Shown here piece after piece: positions 1 through 6,033 of a stretch of DNA of 6,095 nt. The first letter of the stretch is position 1. Each line of letters opens with the position of its first letter. The notes below the pieces were generated by a model. That model was not told the origin of the DNA and did no database searches. It saw only the letters and a list, made by a program, of their open reading frames with translations. The stretch lies in assembly GCA_009784305.1 (NCBI GenBank), contig WRBZ01000065.1, positions 1 through 6,095 of the forward strand, given 5' to 3'. Position numbers and translations under genes: made by a program. Source of the stretch: Synergistaceae bacterium (GTDB lineage: Bacteria > Synergistota > Synergistia > Synergistales > Aminobacteriaceae).

Positions 1-1146
1 AAAACAGTTGTATCTGCAGAAATCCCCTCTGAAGATATATTGAATCGTCCAGTCCATTATAAAGGCGTCGGCAGGGTAAAAGGATCCTTTATAAGAGTTG
101 GCGAGTCCAATGAAATAATGAGCGAATATGAGATATATAGCTATGATGCATTCAGAAAGCGTACTCAGGATGATTTGCGGACTGTTGAAAACGCCAAATT
201 ATCACTTTTCATTACTGAGCGACTGGAAAATTACATCAAGTCCGCAAAAGCAAATAGAAAAAATCTGGCGGAAAACGTAACTGATGACGAAATAATGGAA
301 CTAATGGGGATTACCGTAAACGATATTCCGACCGTTGCAGGCGTGATGTCTTTTTCAAAGTACCCGCAGGGGTATTTTCCTCAATTCTGTATTACGGCTG
401 TATCCATACCGGGCACCGAAATTGGCGAAACAGGCGATGAAGGCGAACGGTTTATTGATAATCGGCGCATTACCGGTGCAATTCCGGATATGATTGAAGA
501 GGCAGTTGATTTTGTCAGGTTGAACAGCCGCAATAAAACCATTATTGACGATGAGGGAAAACGGCGTGACAGGCTGGAATACCCGGCTAAAGCGATCAGA
601 GAGGCAATATTGAATGGTTTGGTTCATCGTGACTATAGTATACACACACAGAGTGTGCCGGTTAGAATTGAATTGTATCGTGACCGGCTGGAAGTAATCA
701 GCCCAGGTGGACTTTATGGCAAAATCACTATTGACTCTCTTGGAAAAGTGCGTCCGGATACCAGAAATGCTGCTCTTGCCAATATACTTGAACTGCTGGA
801 AGTGACCGAAAACCGTTACTCCGGTATCCCAACCATTCGTCTGGAATGTCGTAAATCAGGAATCCCGGCGCCCGTTTTCGAGGTTAGGCGTGGTGAGTTT
901 ACGGTCACGTTCAAGAATGCAATATACAAAGGTCAGGCAAAAAGAAACTGGCAAACTGTGCGGAATGATCTTCTGGAATTCTGCGCTGAGCCCAGAACCA
1001 AAACTGAAATAATTGAGTTTGCCGGCTTTTCGCGGTATTACACCATGAACAACATCGTGCAACCATTGGTTGAATCAGGTGTGTTAAAAATGAGTAATCC
1101 TTCAAAACCTAAAAGCCCAAAGCAGACATACTTAACAAAACAATAA
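1..1146 (+). CDS. AlbA_2/GHKL-type ATP-binding protein with C-terminal winged helix (5' end outside window)
   Basis: The reading frame is open from base 1, so the gene starts upstream. The first start-like codon (TTG at 40) has no ribosome binding site and falls inside a domain, so it is not the true start. Numbering residues from that TTG, the segment around 14-22 (GSFIRVGES) matches the end of an AlbA_2/Schlafen-type domain, where a G-x-Y/F-x-R-x-G-x-S pattern is usual. A GHKL-like ATP-binding fold follows (HATPase_c_4, the RecG-like family), with an N-box at 187-199 (E188, N192, H196, RDY), a glycine-rich ISPGG turn at 220-224 and a SGIP motif at 261-264. Residues 303-368 look like a winged helix of the kind seen in these proteins and some Fic proteins (LVESGVLK then a proline/lysine-rich end). 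Such proteins are usually annotated as ATP-binding proteins or putative transcriptional regulators; the substrate and target are unknown. The family call is fairly secure, the function is not. Confidence 0.82.
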   Translation, partial: KTVVSAEIPSEDILNRPVHYKGVGRVKGSFIRVGESNEIMSEYEIYSYDAFRKRTQDDLRTVENAKLSLFITERLENYIKSAKANRKNLAENVTDDEIMELMGITVNDIPTVAGVMSFSKYPQGYFPQFCITAVSIPGTEIGETGDEGERFIDNRRITGAIPDMIEEAVDFVRLNSRNKTIIDDEGKRRDRLEYPAKAIREAILNGLVHRDYSIHTQSVPVRIELYRDRLEVISPGGLYGKITIDSLGKVRPDTRNAALANILELLEVTENRYSGIPTIRLECRKSGIPAPVFEVRRGEFTVTFKNAIYKGQAKRNWQTVRNDLLEFCAEPRTKTEIIEFAGFSRYYTMNNIVQPLVESGVLKMSNPSKPKSPKQTYLTKQ

Positions 1147-1161
1147 CGTCGATACTCATAC

Positions 1162-1487
1162 CGATTTGTGCAATAAAACAGAAGCTCCACGTTGTTGCGC
1201 TTTGCGAACGTAGGCGACAAGCAGATGACCTGCGAACATAGTGAGTCGCGTCGAGTCGCGTTGCTTCGCGAGACTTCCAGTCCGCTTAGTTTGGTGAAGA
1301 AAGGAGTGAGCGATTGATGAAGAAACTCGGCGCAAAGCGCAGCTTCTGTTTTATTGAGCGCAACTCCTTTGTCGTGGGCTCTCTGCTTATTGCTACCCGC
1401 TGCGCAGGTCAGGAAGACCGAGATTGGTCGAAGACGTAGATAAACCTACGTTGCAAAGAGAAGCTTCTGTTTCATGTGCGAATTGGC
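1162..1487. repeat. Repeat-derived block with imperfect terminal inverted repeats
   Basis: This fills most of the gene-free stretch from 1147 to 1544. The left end (1162-1215) reappears in reverse complement at the right end (about 1446-1487). Both ends share AAACAGAAGCT, a CGTAGG-type segment and a GCAAAG-type segment, with small gaps between them. Inside are a direct repeat TGCGAAC(G/A)TAG at 1203-1213 and 1231-1241, and a small hairpin ACGTAG/CTACGT at 1434-1439 and 1446-1451. A further hairpin just outside the block (ATAACG/CGTTAT, 1504-1509 and 1515-1520) has no obvious role. No transposase or clear target-site duplication is visible. It could be a MITE-like element or a cluster of dispersed genomic repeats. 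Confidence 0.55.
1171..1356. repeat. Perfect 16-bp inverted repeat pair within the block
   Basis: CAATAAAACAGAAGCT at 1171-1186 is the exact reverse complement of 1341-1356. A second perfect pair is nested inside: GCGCTTTGCG at 1197-1206 with CGCAAAGCGC at 1331-1340. The two stems would stack into one long hairpin with a 10-base bulge on the left arm only (1187-1196) and a loop of about 124 bases. Conservation of both stems suggests an element end or a structured transcript rather than chance. Confidence 0.75.
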
Positions 1488-1547
1488 TTCAGAGGGAAAT
1501 CAAATAACGCCTTTCGTTATATGGTGCAAAGACGGAGCAACAGAAAT

Positions 1548-1577
1548 AAAAAAGGCTTACGCTTTTTCGCGTAAACC
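1548..1577 (-). terminator. Intrinsic terminator after tRNA-Gly
   Basis: Read on the minus strand, GGTTTACGC (1577-1569), a loop of six bases, then GCGTAAGCC (1562-1554) form a 9-bp stem with one G-U pair, followed by six T residues (1553-1548). It lies 12 bases past the tRNA 3' end. It should end transcripts from the tRNA promoter and any read-through from the helicase gene. Confidence 0.88.
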
Positions 1578-1589
1578 CTTGATTTCACT

Positions 1590-1664
1590 TGGAGCGGAAG
1601 ACGGGATTTGAACCCGCGACCCCAACCTTGGCAAGGTTGTGCTCTACCCCTGAGCTACTTCCGC
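1590..1664 (-). tRNA. tRNA-Gly (anticodon GCC)
   Basis: A complete 75-base cloverleaf including the encoded CCA (1592-1590). The acceptor stem GCGGAAG (1664-1658) pairs with CTTCCGC (1600-1594), and the discriminator is U, as usual for bacterial tRNA-Gly. The D arm (AGCTCAGGGGTAGAGC) is typical. The anticodon stem is CAACC/GGTTG with anticodon GCC (1632-1630). The T arm has a canonical TTCAAAT loop. It reads GGC and GGU glycine codons. Confidence 0.97.
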
Positions 1665-1674
1665 AACGGGAAAC

Positions 1675-1703
1675 ATATTACCTCACAGAGATTTAAAATG
1701 CAA
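1675..1703 (-). promoter_or_regulatory. Sigma-70-like promoter for tRNA-Gly
   Basis: On the minus strand a -35-like TTGCAT (1703-1698) is followed after exactly 17 bases by a -10-like TAATAT (1680-1675). The mature tRNA begins 10 bases further on, so the predicted start site sits almost at the tRNA 5' end. This spacing is typical of stable-RNA promoters. Confidence 0.6.
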
Positions 1704-1743
1704 TAGGAAATTTCCATATAACAATTATATTTTATATCACGTT

Positions 1744-3591
1744 CTATTTACTGTATTTACGCCTGCTCTTTGTTTCCCGTTCTTCCCGATTAGTATGTTT
1801 TTCATATGGCGGGTATGTGTCGCTTGCCTTGTAATTACCGGATCGTTTTGCGGCTAATTTTGGTTCCTTGAATTTAAGATGTCTGTCGGGACGCGCGTTT
1901 TCCGCGTTTGTTTTCGCTTCCGAACCGTCCGGTACGAGCCCTCTTTTTGCCAGTTTCGAAATATTCTGCTGATAACGCGAGAGTGCTAAAGGCAATAGTT
2001 CAACTTTTACGGAGTTTTCACCTATCCTTATCGCGCCGACTTCGCTACTCCCAACATCAAGCGCGGAACATACAGCGCGCAGAACTTTTCCTGCGTCAAG
2101 CCCTGACCCGACCCCGCCTTTAAAATGCAATATTGTCCCTTTTGGACGGCCGCCTGCTGATTTAGAAGTCGTCATTGCGCGAACCTCACGCTCTGAAGTC
2201 ATCCCAATGCGGGTGGAGCGCTGGCGGCGTTCTCTCTCTCTTTCAAGTTCGTTTGTCAGATTATATCCTTTTGTCGAGCGGGAGTTTATAAGGCTGAGAA
2301 GTTTAGCTATGAGCATTTTTGCTTCCACTCTTTCCAACAGATCCGCCGCCCAGGCGGCGTAGTCCGTAGAGTCGTTTGGCAGCGGCTGCGCTTTTAAAAG
2401 GCGTTCTTCCGCTATCTCCCTCTGGGATTCGCGTATCTTATCAATTTCAGGCACATCAGCCCATTCTATCTTCATTTGAGATGATCGCAGCAAACCTTTG
2501 AAACGACCCGCTTCAAGAGGAGAGAGCAGTATGAGGTTCGTTCCCTCGTTTCCAGCCCTGCCGGTACGCCCGCTCCGATGAACGAACGTATCCTTGTCCT
2601 CCGGCAATCCAAGCTGAATTACATGCGTTACCCCTTCCACATCGAGCCCTCGCGCCGCCACATTTGTTGCGACAAGAAACGGTACGGAGCCATGTTTAAA
2701 TGACGCAAGGACTGAGTTGCGCTCCCTCTGCGTCATCTCCCCGTGAAGGGCTCCCGCTACGAATCCTTCCTCCTGGAGTTTTTGCGAGACCTCTATGACA
2801 TCCATCCTTGTGTGGCAGAATATAAGGCTGCGTTTCGGCCTTTCCCATAGCAGTACGTTCACGAGCCCTTCAAATCTCCTGCGCACCGGGACAAGATAAA
2901 CTTTGTGAGATATATCCTCATGCTGTTCTCCGTCAGAAACCAGCGATATTGTATGAGGTGATTCGAGGTATTTCATCGCGAGGCGGCGCACCTCGTCCGG
3001 CATCGTCGCGGAAAAGAGCCATGTGCGTCTTTTGGCGGGGAGCGAGTCTAATATTCCTTCAAGTTCTTCCCTGAATCCCATGTCAAGCATCTGGTCGCCT
3101 TCGTCAAGGATAACGGAGTGTATTTTGTCGGTCTTGAACGTCCCTCGGTTTATATGGTCGAGTGTCCTTCCGGGAGTCCCGACGACTATCGCTGCACCTT
3201 CTCTCAATGAGCGGATCTGAGGCATCATTTCAAGCCCTCCCACAAGGGATACTGCCGATATGTCCATTAAACTCGTAAGCCATGTGGCTTCTTTTGCCGT
3301 CTGCTGCGTGAGTTCGCGCGTAGGCGATAGTATCAGTATATGGGGAGTACGCGTGGAAGGGTTCACATTTTCAAGCAGCGGGAGCAAAAAAGCAAGCGTT
3401 TTTCCGCTTCCTGTCTTTGCCCGCACAATCAAATCCTGACCGTAATCATCCAGTTCCAATACCTTTTTTTGTACGGGTGTAGGTTCTATAAACCCCTTTC
3501 TCCGTATGGCTTCACGAAGCTCATCTCTCAGAGGGTATACCTCAAAACCGGATATTTCATTTTCGCACTTTTCACTATTAATTTCTTTCAT
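1744..3591 (-). CDS. DEAD-box ATP-dependent RNA helicase, DeaD/CsdA-like
   Basis: A 615-residue superfamily 2 RNA helicase that would use ATP to unwind or remodel RNA in the cytoplasm, in ribosome assembly, mRNA decay or cold adaptation. All motifs are visible in order: Q motif (F34 to Q41), Walker A AKTGSGKT (58-65), PTRELTQQ (90-97), TPGR (139-142), motif II as DEGD (163-166) instead of DEAD, SAT (194-196), IFCHT (257-261), ATNVAARGLD (308-317) and HRSGRTGR (338-345). After a charged linker (about 385-480), residues 485-555 resemble the DbpA/CsdA RNA-binding domain (RPKGTILHF, then a VGAIRI strand). The tail from 556 is lysine/arginine-rich. The length is close to E. coli DeaD. The ATG start is supported by AAGGA (3603-3599) with a 7-base spacer; the stop is TAG. 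It has its own upstream promoter and a leader containing a terminator. No terminator separates it from tRNA-Gly: the short ATATAA/TTATAT hairpin at 1716-1730 is too weak. Confidence 0.95.
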   Translation of the reverse strand: MKEINSEKCENEISGFEVYPLRDELREAIRRKGFIEPTPVQKKVLELDDYGQDLIVRAKTGSGKTLAFLLPLLENVNPSTRTPHILILSPTRELTQQTAKEATWLTSLMDISAVSLVGGLEMMPQIRSLREGAAIVVGTPGRTLDHINRGTFKTDKIHSVILDEGDQMLDMGFREELEGILDSLPAKRRTWLFSATMPDEVRRLAMKYLESPHTISLVSDGEQHEDISHKVYLVPVRRRFEGLVNVLLWERPKRSLIFCHTRMDVIEVSQKLQEEGFVAGALHGEMTQRERNSVLASFKHGSVPFLVATNVAARGLDVEGVTHVIQLGLPEDKDTFVHRSGRTGRAGNEGTNLILLSPLEAGRFKGLLRSSQMKIEWADVPEIDKIRESQREIAEERLLKAQPLPNDSTDYAAWAADLLERVEAKMLIAKLLSLINSRSTKGYNLTNELERERERRQRSTRIGMTSEREVRAMTTSKSAGGRPKGTILHFKGGVGSGLDAGKVLRAVCSALDVGSSEVGAIRIGENSVKVELLPLALSRYQQNISKLAKRGLVPDGSEAKTNAENARPDRHLKFKEPKLAAKRSGNYKASDTYPPYEKHTNREERETKSRRKYSK

Positions 3592-3778
3592 TTATATTTC
3601 CTTTCTAAAAATTTAAAAGCGGTTTATGCACCAATAAAAAACGTCCCTTCGGGACGTCTTTTAAAATTCACCAAATTTAGTAAACTGAAAAAACATTTAT
3701 CATTTAAAGCCTCATTAGGCGCTCCCTCGGCATTTCGCTTCAGGAGATACAAAGTAGTCACTGTAAATCACATTACCC
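3592..3778 (-). promoter_or_regulatory. Long 5' leader of the helicase gene, candidate attenuator
   Basis: From the predicted transcription start (about 3778) to the helicase ATG there are about 185 untranslated bases. The first half has structure: GTAA/TTAC (3775-3772 and 3766-3763), CTCC/GGAG enclosing a GC-rich segment (within 3746-3722), and GCCT/AGGC with an AATG loop (3719-3708). The second half is AT-rich, followed by a strong terminator hairpin (3657-3641) and then the ribosome binding site. A promoter, structured RNA, terminator, start codon order is the layout of a riboswitch or protein-responsive attenuator. I compared it by eye with common riboswitch cores (SAM-I, glycine, TPP, lysine, purine, c-di-GMP, ZTP) and none fits convincingly. 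The regulatory role is inference. Confidence 0.4.
3636..3657 (-). terminator. Intrinsic terminator between dnaJ and the helicase start
   Basis: ACGTCCC (3657-3651 on the minus strand) pairs with GGGACGT (3647-3641) around a 3-base loop, a perfect 7-bp stem, followed by a run of T (six counting the last stem base). It lies 174 bases past the dnaJ stop and 45 bases before the helicase start codon. It can end dnaJ transcripts, but it also stands in the path of the helicase promoter upstream. A shorter T run on the opposite side may give some activity on the plus strand. Confidence 0.85.
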
Positions 3779-3784
3779 TTTTAC

Positions 3785-3812
3785 ATTATGCTGTTTTGTC
3801 AAAAAAAGTCAA
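3785..3812 (-). promoter_or_regulatory. Sigma-70-like promoter for the helicase gene
   Basis: On the minus strand TTGACT (3812-3807) is followed after 16 bases by CATAAT (3790-3785); each hexamer differs from consensus at one base. It begins 19 bases past the dnaJ stop. An overlapping TTGACA (3802-3797) lacks a good -10 partner. The predicted transcription start is near 3778. Confidence 0.6.
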
Positions 3813-3830
3813 GGGGCAAACGGCGAAATT

Positions 3831-4961
3831 TTAATCAAAAAGTTTCTTAAATCTATCTAAAAAACCTTCTTCCGCTACGCCGACGCTGACTTTCATCACA
3901 TTAGCGAGTTCGCCGATGAGCTGTTTTTCCTTTTCTGATATTTTTTGAGGGATATCTATGAAAACGTGTACATATAAGTCCCCTCTGCCGCGCGCACCGC
4001 GAAGCCGTGTTATGCCGCGGTCCCTTATTTTAAACTTGCTGCCGTGGGTCGTTCCCGGCGGAATGTTGAGCTTTTCCGTTCCGTCAATTAGCGTTTCAAT
4101 ATCAACCACCGCTCCCAGAACTGCCTGCGGGTATGTTATATAAAGGCGGCGGTGCAGATCGCCTCCGTCCCTCTCAAATATTTTATCCGGATTAACTTTT
4201 ATCACCAGGAAGAGATCGCCGTTTGGGCCTCCGTTGACCCCCGCGTCTCCCTCCCCCGATATTCGCAGCCTTGTGCCCGTTTCAACTCCCGCCGGAATTT
4301 TTACTTCGACAATATGTTTTTTACGTTCATGCCCTCTTCCGCCGCATCCTGAGCATTTTTCCTCAATGGTCTTCCCTTTGCCGCCGCACGCAGGGCACTG
4401 GCCTACCGAAACAAATTCTCCAAACATCGTTCGTTGACGGCTTTCAACCTGCCCGCGCCCTTGACATTTTCCGCACGTTTTGGGAGATGTTCCAGGTCTG
4501 GCTCCAGTCCCCCCGCATGTGCCGCAGACCTCCCAACGTGGTATCTCAACGGTTTTGGGAATACCCTGCGCAGCTTCGATGAGCGTTATTTCAAGAGGCA
4601 TTTCAAGGCTTCCGCCCCGTTGAGGCGCGTTCGGGTCATGGTTCTGAGCTCTCCCGAATCCCATCCCCCCGCTGAATACCTGGCTGAACAGGTCTCCGAA
4701 CAGGTCTCCGAAATTTGCCCCGCCGAAACCTCCTCTAAACGGGTCTCCGTCAGCAGAACCAAATTGATCATACCTTGCGCGCTTATCCGGATCGCTCAGA
4801 ACCTCATAAGCAGCATTGATCTTTTTGAAAGTAGTCTCCGCTTCTTCATTTCCTTTGTTGTTATCGGGGTGGTACTGCATTGCAAGTTTTCTGTAAGCTT
4901 TTTTGATATCGGTTTGAGTAGCGTCACGAGGAACACCGAGAATTTGATATAAATCTTCCAC
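3831..4961 (-). CDS. dnaJ: Molecular chaperone DnaJ (Hsp40, type I)
   Basis: A complete 376-residue type I J-protein, the co-chaperone that delivers unfolded polypeptides to DnaK and stimulates its ATPase in the cytoplasm. The J domain occupies about residues 4-68 with the HPD triad at 31-33, and is followed by a short glycine/phenylalanine region (about 68-105, including an FGDLFGDLF duplication encoded by a 12-bp tandem repeat near 4684-4708). The zinc-binding region has four CxxCxGxG repeats with cysteines at 146/149, 163/166, 189/192 and 203/206, all present. The C-terminal substrate-binding domains run from about 210 to 355. Length is normal. The start is GTG: the J domain begins at once and GAGGT (4972-4968) lies 6 bases upstream. 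No hrcA, grpE or dnaK is adjacent. It is 54 bases downstream of the transporter gene, on the same strand. Confidence 0.98.
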   Translation of the reverse strand: MEDLYQILGVPRDATQTDIKKAYRKLAMQYHPDNNKGNEEAETTFKKINAAYEVLSDPDKRARYDQFGSADGDPFRGGFGGANFGDLFGDLFSQVFSGGMGFGRAQNHDPNAPQRGGSLEMPLEITLIEAAQGIPKTVEIPRWEVCGTCGGTGARPGTSPKTCGKCQGRGQVESRQRTMFGEFVSVGQCPACGGKGKTIEEKCSGCGGRGHERKKHIVEVKIPAGVETGTRLRISGEGDAGVNGGPNGDLFLVIKVNPDKIFERDGGDLHRRLYITYPQAVLGAVVDIETLIDGTEKLNIPPGTTHGSKFKIRDRGITRLRGARGRGDLYVHVFIDIPQKISEKEKQLIGELANVMKVSVGVAEEGFLDRFKKLFD

Positions 4962-4967
4962 TTAACT

Positions 4968-4972
4968 ACCTC
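4968..4972 (-). promoter_or_regulatory. Ribosome binding site deciding the dnaJ GTG start
   Basis: GAGGT on the minus strand sits 6 bases before the GTG at 4961-4959. It fixes a GTG start where no suitable ATG exists at the head of the J domain. Confidence 0.75.
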
Positions 4973-4996
4973 GCTTTTACGTTTTGTTTCAATTCC

Positions 4997-5032
4997 TTGT
5001 AATTATATACTACAATCATTGTTCTTTGTAGT
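4997..5032 (-). promoter_or_regulatory. Three-arm TTGTA/TACAA dyad array over a -10-like box upstream of dnaJ
   Basis: On the plus strand TTGTA (4997-5001), ACTACAA (5009-5015) and TTGTAGT (5026-5032) form two overlapping inverted repeats that share the middle arm: TTGTA-N9-TACAA, and a perfect 7-bp ACTACAA/TTGTAGT pair with a 10-base loop. On the minus strand a consensus TATAAT (5007-5002) lies inside the first dyad, but no good -35 is found 16-18 bases upstream. The second pair surrounds the transporter stop codon (TGA, 5018-5016). This may be an operator over a weak dnaJ promoter, or a small mRNA hairpin between the two genes. It is not the CIRCE sequence that HrcA recognises. Confidence 0.4.
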
Positions 5033-5888
5033 CTTTTTGTTCCCCCATGGCGGCTATTACGATGGCAAACATCAGGAACGCGAAACCTGAGAACATTATT
5101 GGAGTAGGCAATTCATCAAAAAGGAAGTACGCCAATACGGAGCTTCCTATTGGTTCTCCGAGCAACGCGACCGCGATGAATCCCGCACTGAAATACCCAA
5201 GCGCCCAGTTGTAGCAGCTATGCCCCAAAAGTTGAGGAACAATCGCTATGCACAGGAACATGAGCCATGTATACGCGGAAAAAATCACTCCGCCACCGGT
5301 TAAGATATTGGCAATAAACAGCAGCACTGCCGCTGTCCCATAACACAGGCTGATGTAAGTTAAAAGAGACAATTTTTGACGGACCTTTCTGCCAAGGATA
5401 ACGTATCCCGAAACGGCTATCCCTCCTATTATCGCCAGGAAATCTCCCCACAATGCACTCGTGTCTATGGAAAAATCACCGTAACCCACCAAAAATCCTC
5501 CGATAACGCTTATTGCCAATGCTGCCCAGGTTAGTTTTGAGAGTTTTTCTCCCATAAAAAGCGCTGCCAATCCCACCCATATAGGTATGGTATTGACCAG
5601 GACAACGCTTGAAGCGACGCTCGTATATGAAAGAGAGGTTATCCATGTGCCGAAGTGCACGGCGAGAAACGCTCCGGCTGAAAATGTGTATAAAAAGTCT
5701 TTTCTGTTAAGCCGCGCTATCTCATGCCGTCTGTATATGAAGGCTAAAGGGGCAAGTATCAAACTTGCTATCGTCAGCCTGAATGCCGCTATTGCAAGCG
5801 GCGGCGCGTCGGCAAGGCGCGCGAATATCGCCCCCGTTGAGACCGCGAAAATTCCAAATGTCAAAGCAGGAATGGCAAATCGCCGCAA
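5016..5888 (-). CDS. EamA/DMT-superfamily transporter, 10 TM
   Basis: A 290-residue inner-membrane protein of the drug/metabolite transporter superfamily, made of two EamA repeats. About ten hydrophobic segments are visible: near 4-24, 31-52, 66-86, 91-112, 118-137, 145-165, 174-197, 203-221, 232-257 and 263-282. Family signatures include the FRLTIASL stretch in TM2, a GEK after TM4 (113-115) and LLGEP in TM9 (242-246), each at the expected point of its repeat. Members export amino acids, metabolites or drugs; the substrate cannot be read from the sequence. The start is TTG, supported by AAGGAG with an 8-base spacer. The stop TGA lies inside a small hairpin, and dnaJ follows 54 bases later on the same strand, so co-transcription is possible but not shown. 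No convincing promoter was found upstream, only an isolated TATAAA near the start. Confidence 0.93.
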   Translation of the reverse strand: MRRFAIPALTFGIFAVSTGAIFARLADAPPLAIAAFRLTIASLILAPLAFIYRRHEIARLNRKDFLYTFSAGAFLAVHFGTWITSLSYTSVASSVVLVNTIPIWVGLAALFMGEKLSKLTWAALAISVIGGFLVGYGDFSIDTSALWGDFLAIIGGIAVSGYVILGRKVRQKLSLLTYISLCYGTAAVLLFIANILTGGGVIFSAYTWLMFLCIAIVPQLLGHSCYNWALGYFSAGFIAVALLGEPIGSSVLAYFLFDELPTPIMFSGFAFLMFAIVIAAMGEQKDYKEQ

Positions 5889-5896
5889 TTATTTCT

Positions 5897-5902
5897 CTCC
5901 TT
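5897..5902 (-). promoter_or_regulatory. Ribosome binding site deciding the transporter TTG start
   Basis: AAGGAG on the minus strand lies 8 bases before the TTG at 5888-5886. A strong site at this spacing, with TM1 beginning right after the start, makes TTG the likely initiator. Confidence 0.75.
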
Positions 5903-6007
5903 AATTTTTATTTATAACTCAAACTTCGCATGAGGATTTGCGTGATAAAATGTTACTACTCAAGCCTTTGTAATTGCCATATTGATGTTCAGCAATGCAA
6001 TAATCAC

Positions 6008-6033
6008 GATTGCCGCGCTTCGCTCGCAATGAC
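6008..6033. repeat. Dispersed GC-rich palindromic intergenic repeat
   Basis: ATTGC at 6009-6013 and GCAAT at 6026-6030 enclose a GCG-CTT-CGC core, giving an imperfect hairpin. The sequence resembles the widespread intergenic repeats of the form ATTGCGAGCGAAGCG...CAAT known from many bacterial genomes. The last bases of the window (GTCTTTGCGA) look like the beginning of a related unit. It lies in the gene-free flank beyond the transporter start (5889-6095), where nothing else is evident. Confidence 0.55.

Noticed and set aside
40..42. TTG as the start of the ATPase gene
   Set aside because: The frame is open back to base 1 with family-like sequence, there is no ribosome binding site before the TTG, and the N-terminal domain would be missing most of its length.
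1203..1241. Direct repeats in the spacer as a possible CRISPR array
   Set aside because: Only two imperfect 11-base units are present, with no further copies, no regular spacer length and no cas genes.
1317..1439. 40-codon open frame with an AAGGAG site 10 bases upstream (begins MKKLGAKRS)
   Set aside because: It lies across the right arm of the inverted repeat, and its codons follow the repeat sequence rather than any protein family. Chance reading of a repeat is more likely than a gene, although the upstream site keeps it from being dismissed outright.
1716..1730. ATATAA/TTATAT hairpin after the helicase stop, as a terminator
   Set aside because: The stem has six A-T pairs only, with no G-C pair and no following T run; it is too weak to terminate transcription.
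3658..3778. Resemblance of the helicase leader (GAGGGA then AATGAGGC) to a SAM-I riboswitch core
   Set aside because: The conserved GCAAC element and the proper flanking helices of SAM-I are absent, and a helicase is not a usual SAM-I target. The match is a short chance similarity.
3340..3834. 164-codon plus-strand frame running from inside the helicase into the spacer before dnaJ
   Set aside because: It is antisense to the helicase N-terminus, passes straight through the terminator hairpin and the helicase promoter, and has no recognisable domain.
4434..4952. 172-codon plus-strand frame opposite dnaJ
   Set aside because: It is a shadow of the conserved J domain and zinc region on the other strand, with no domain and no ribosome binding site.
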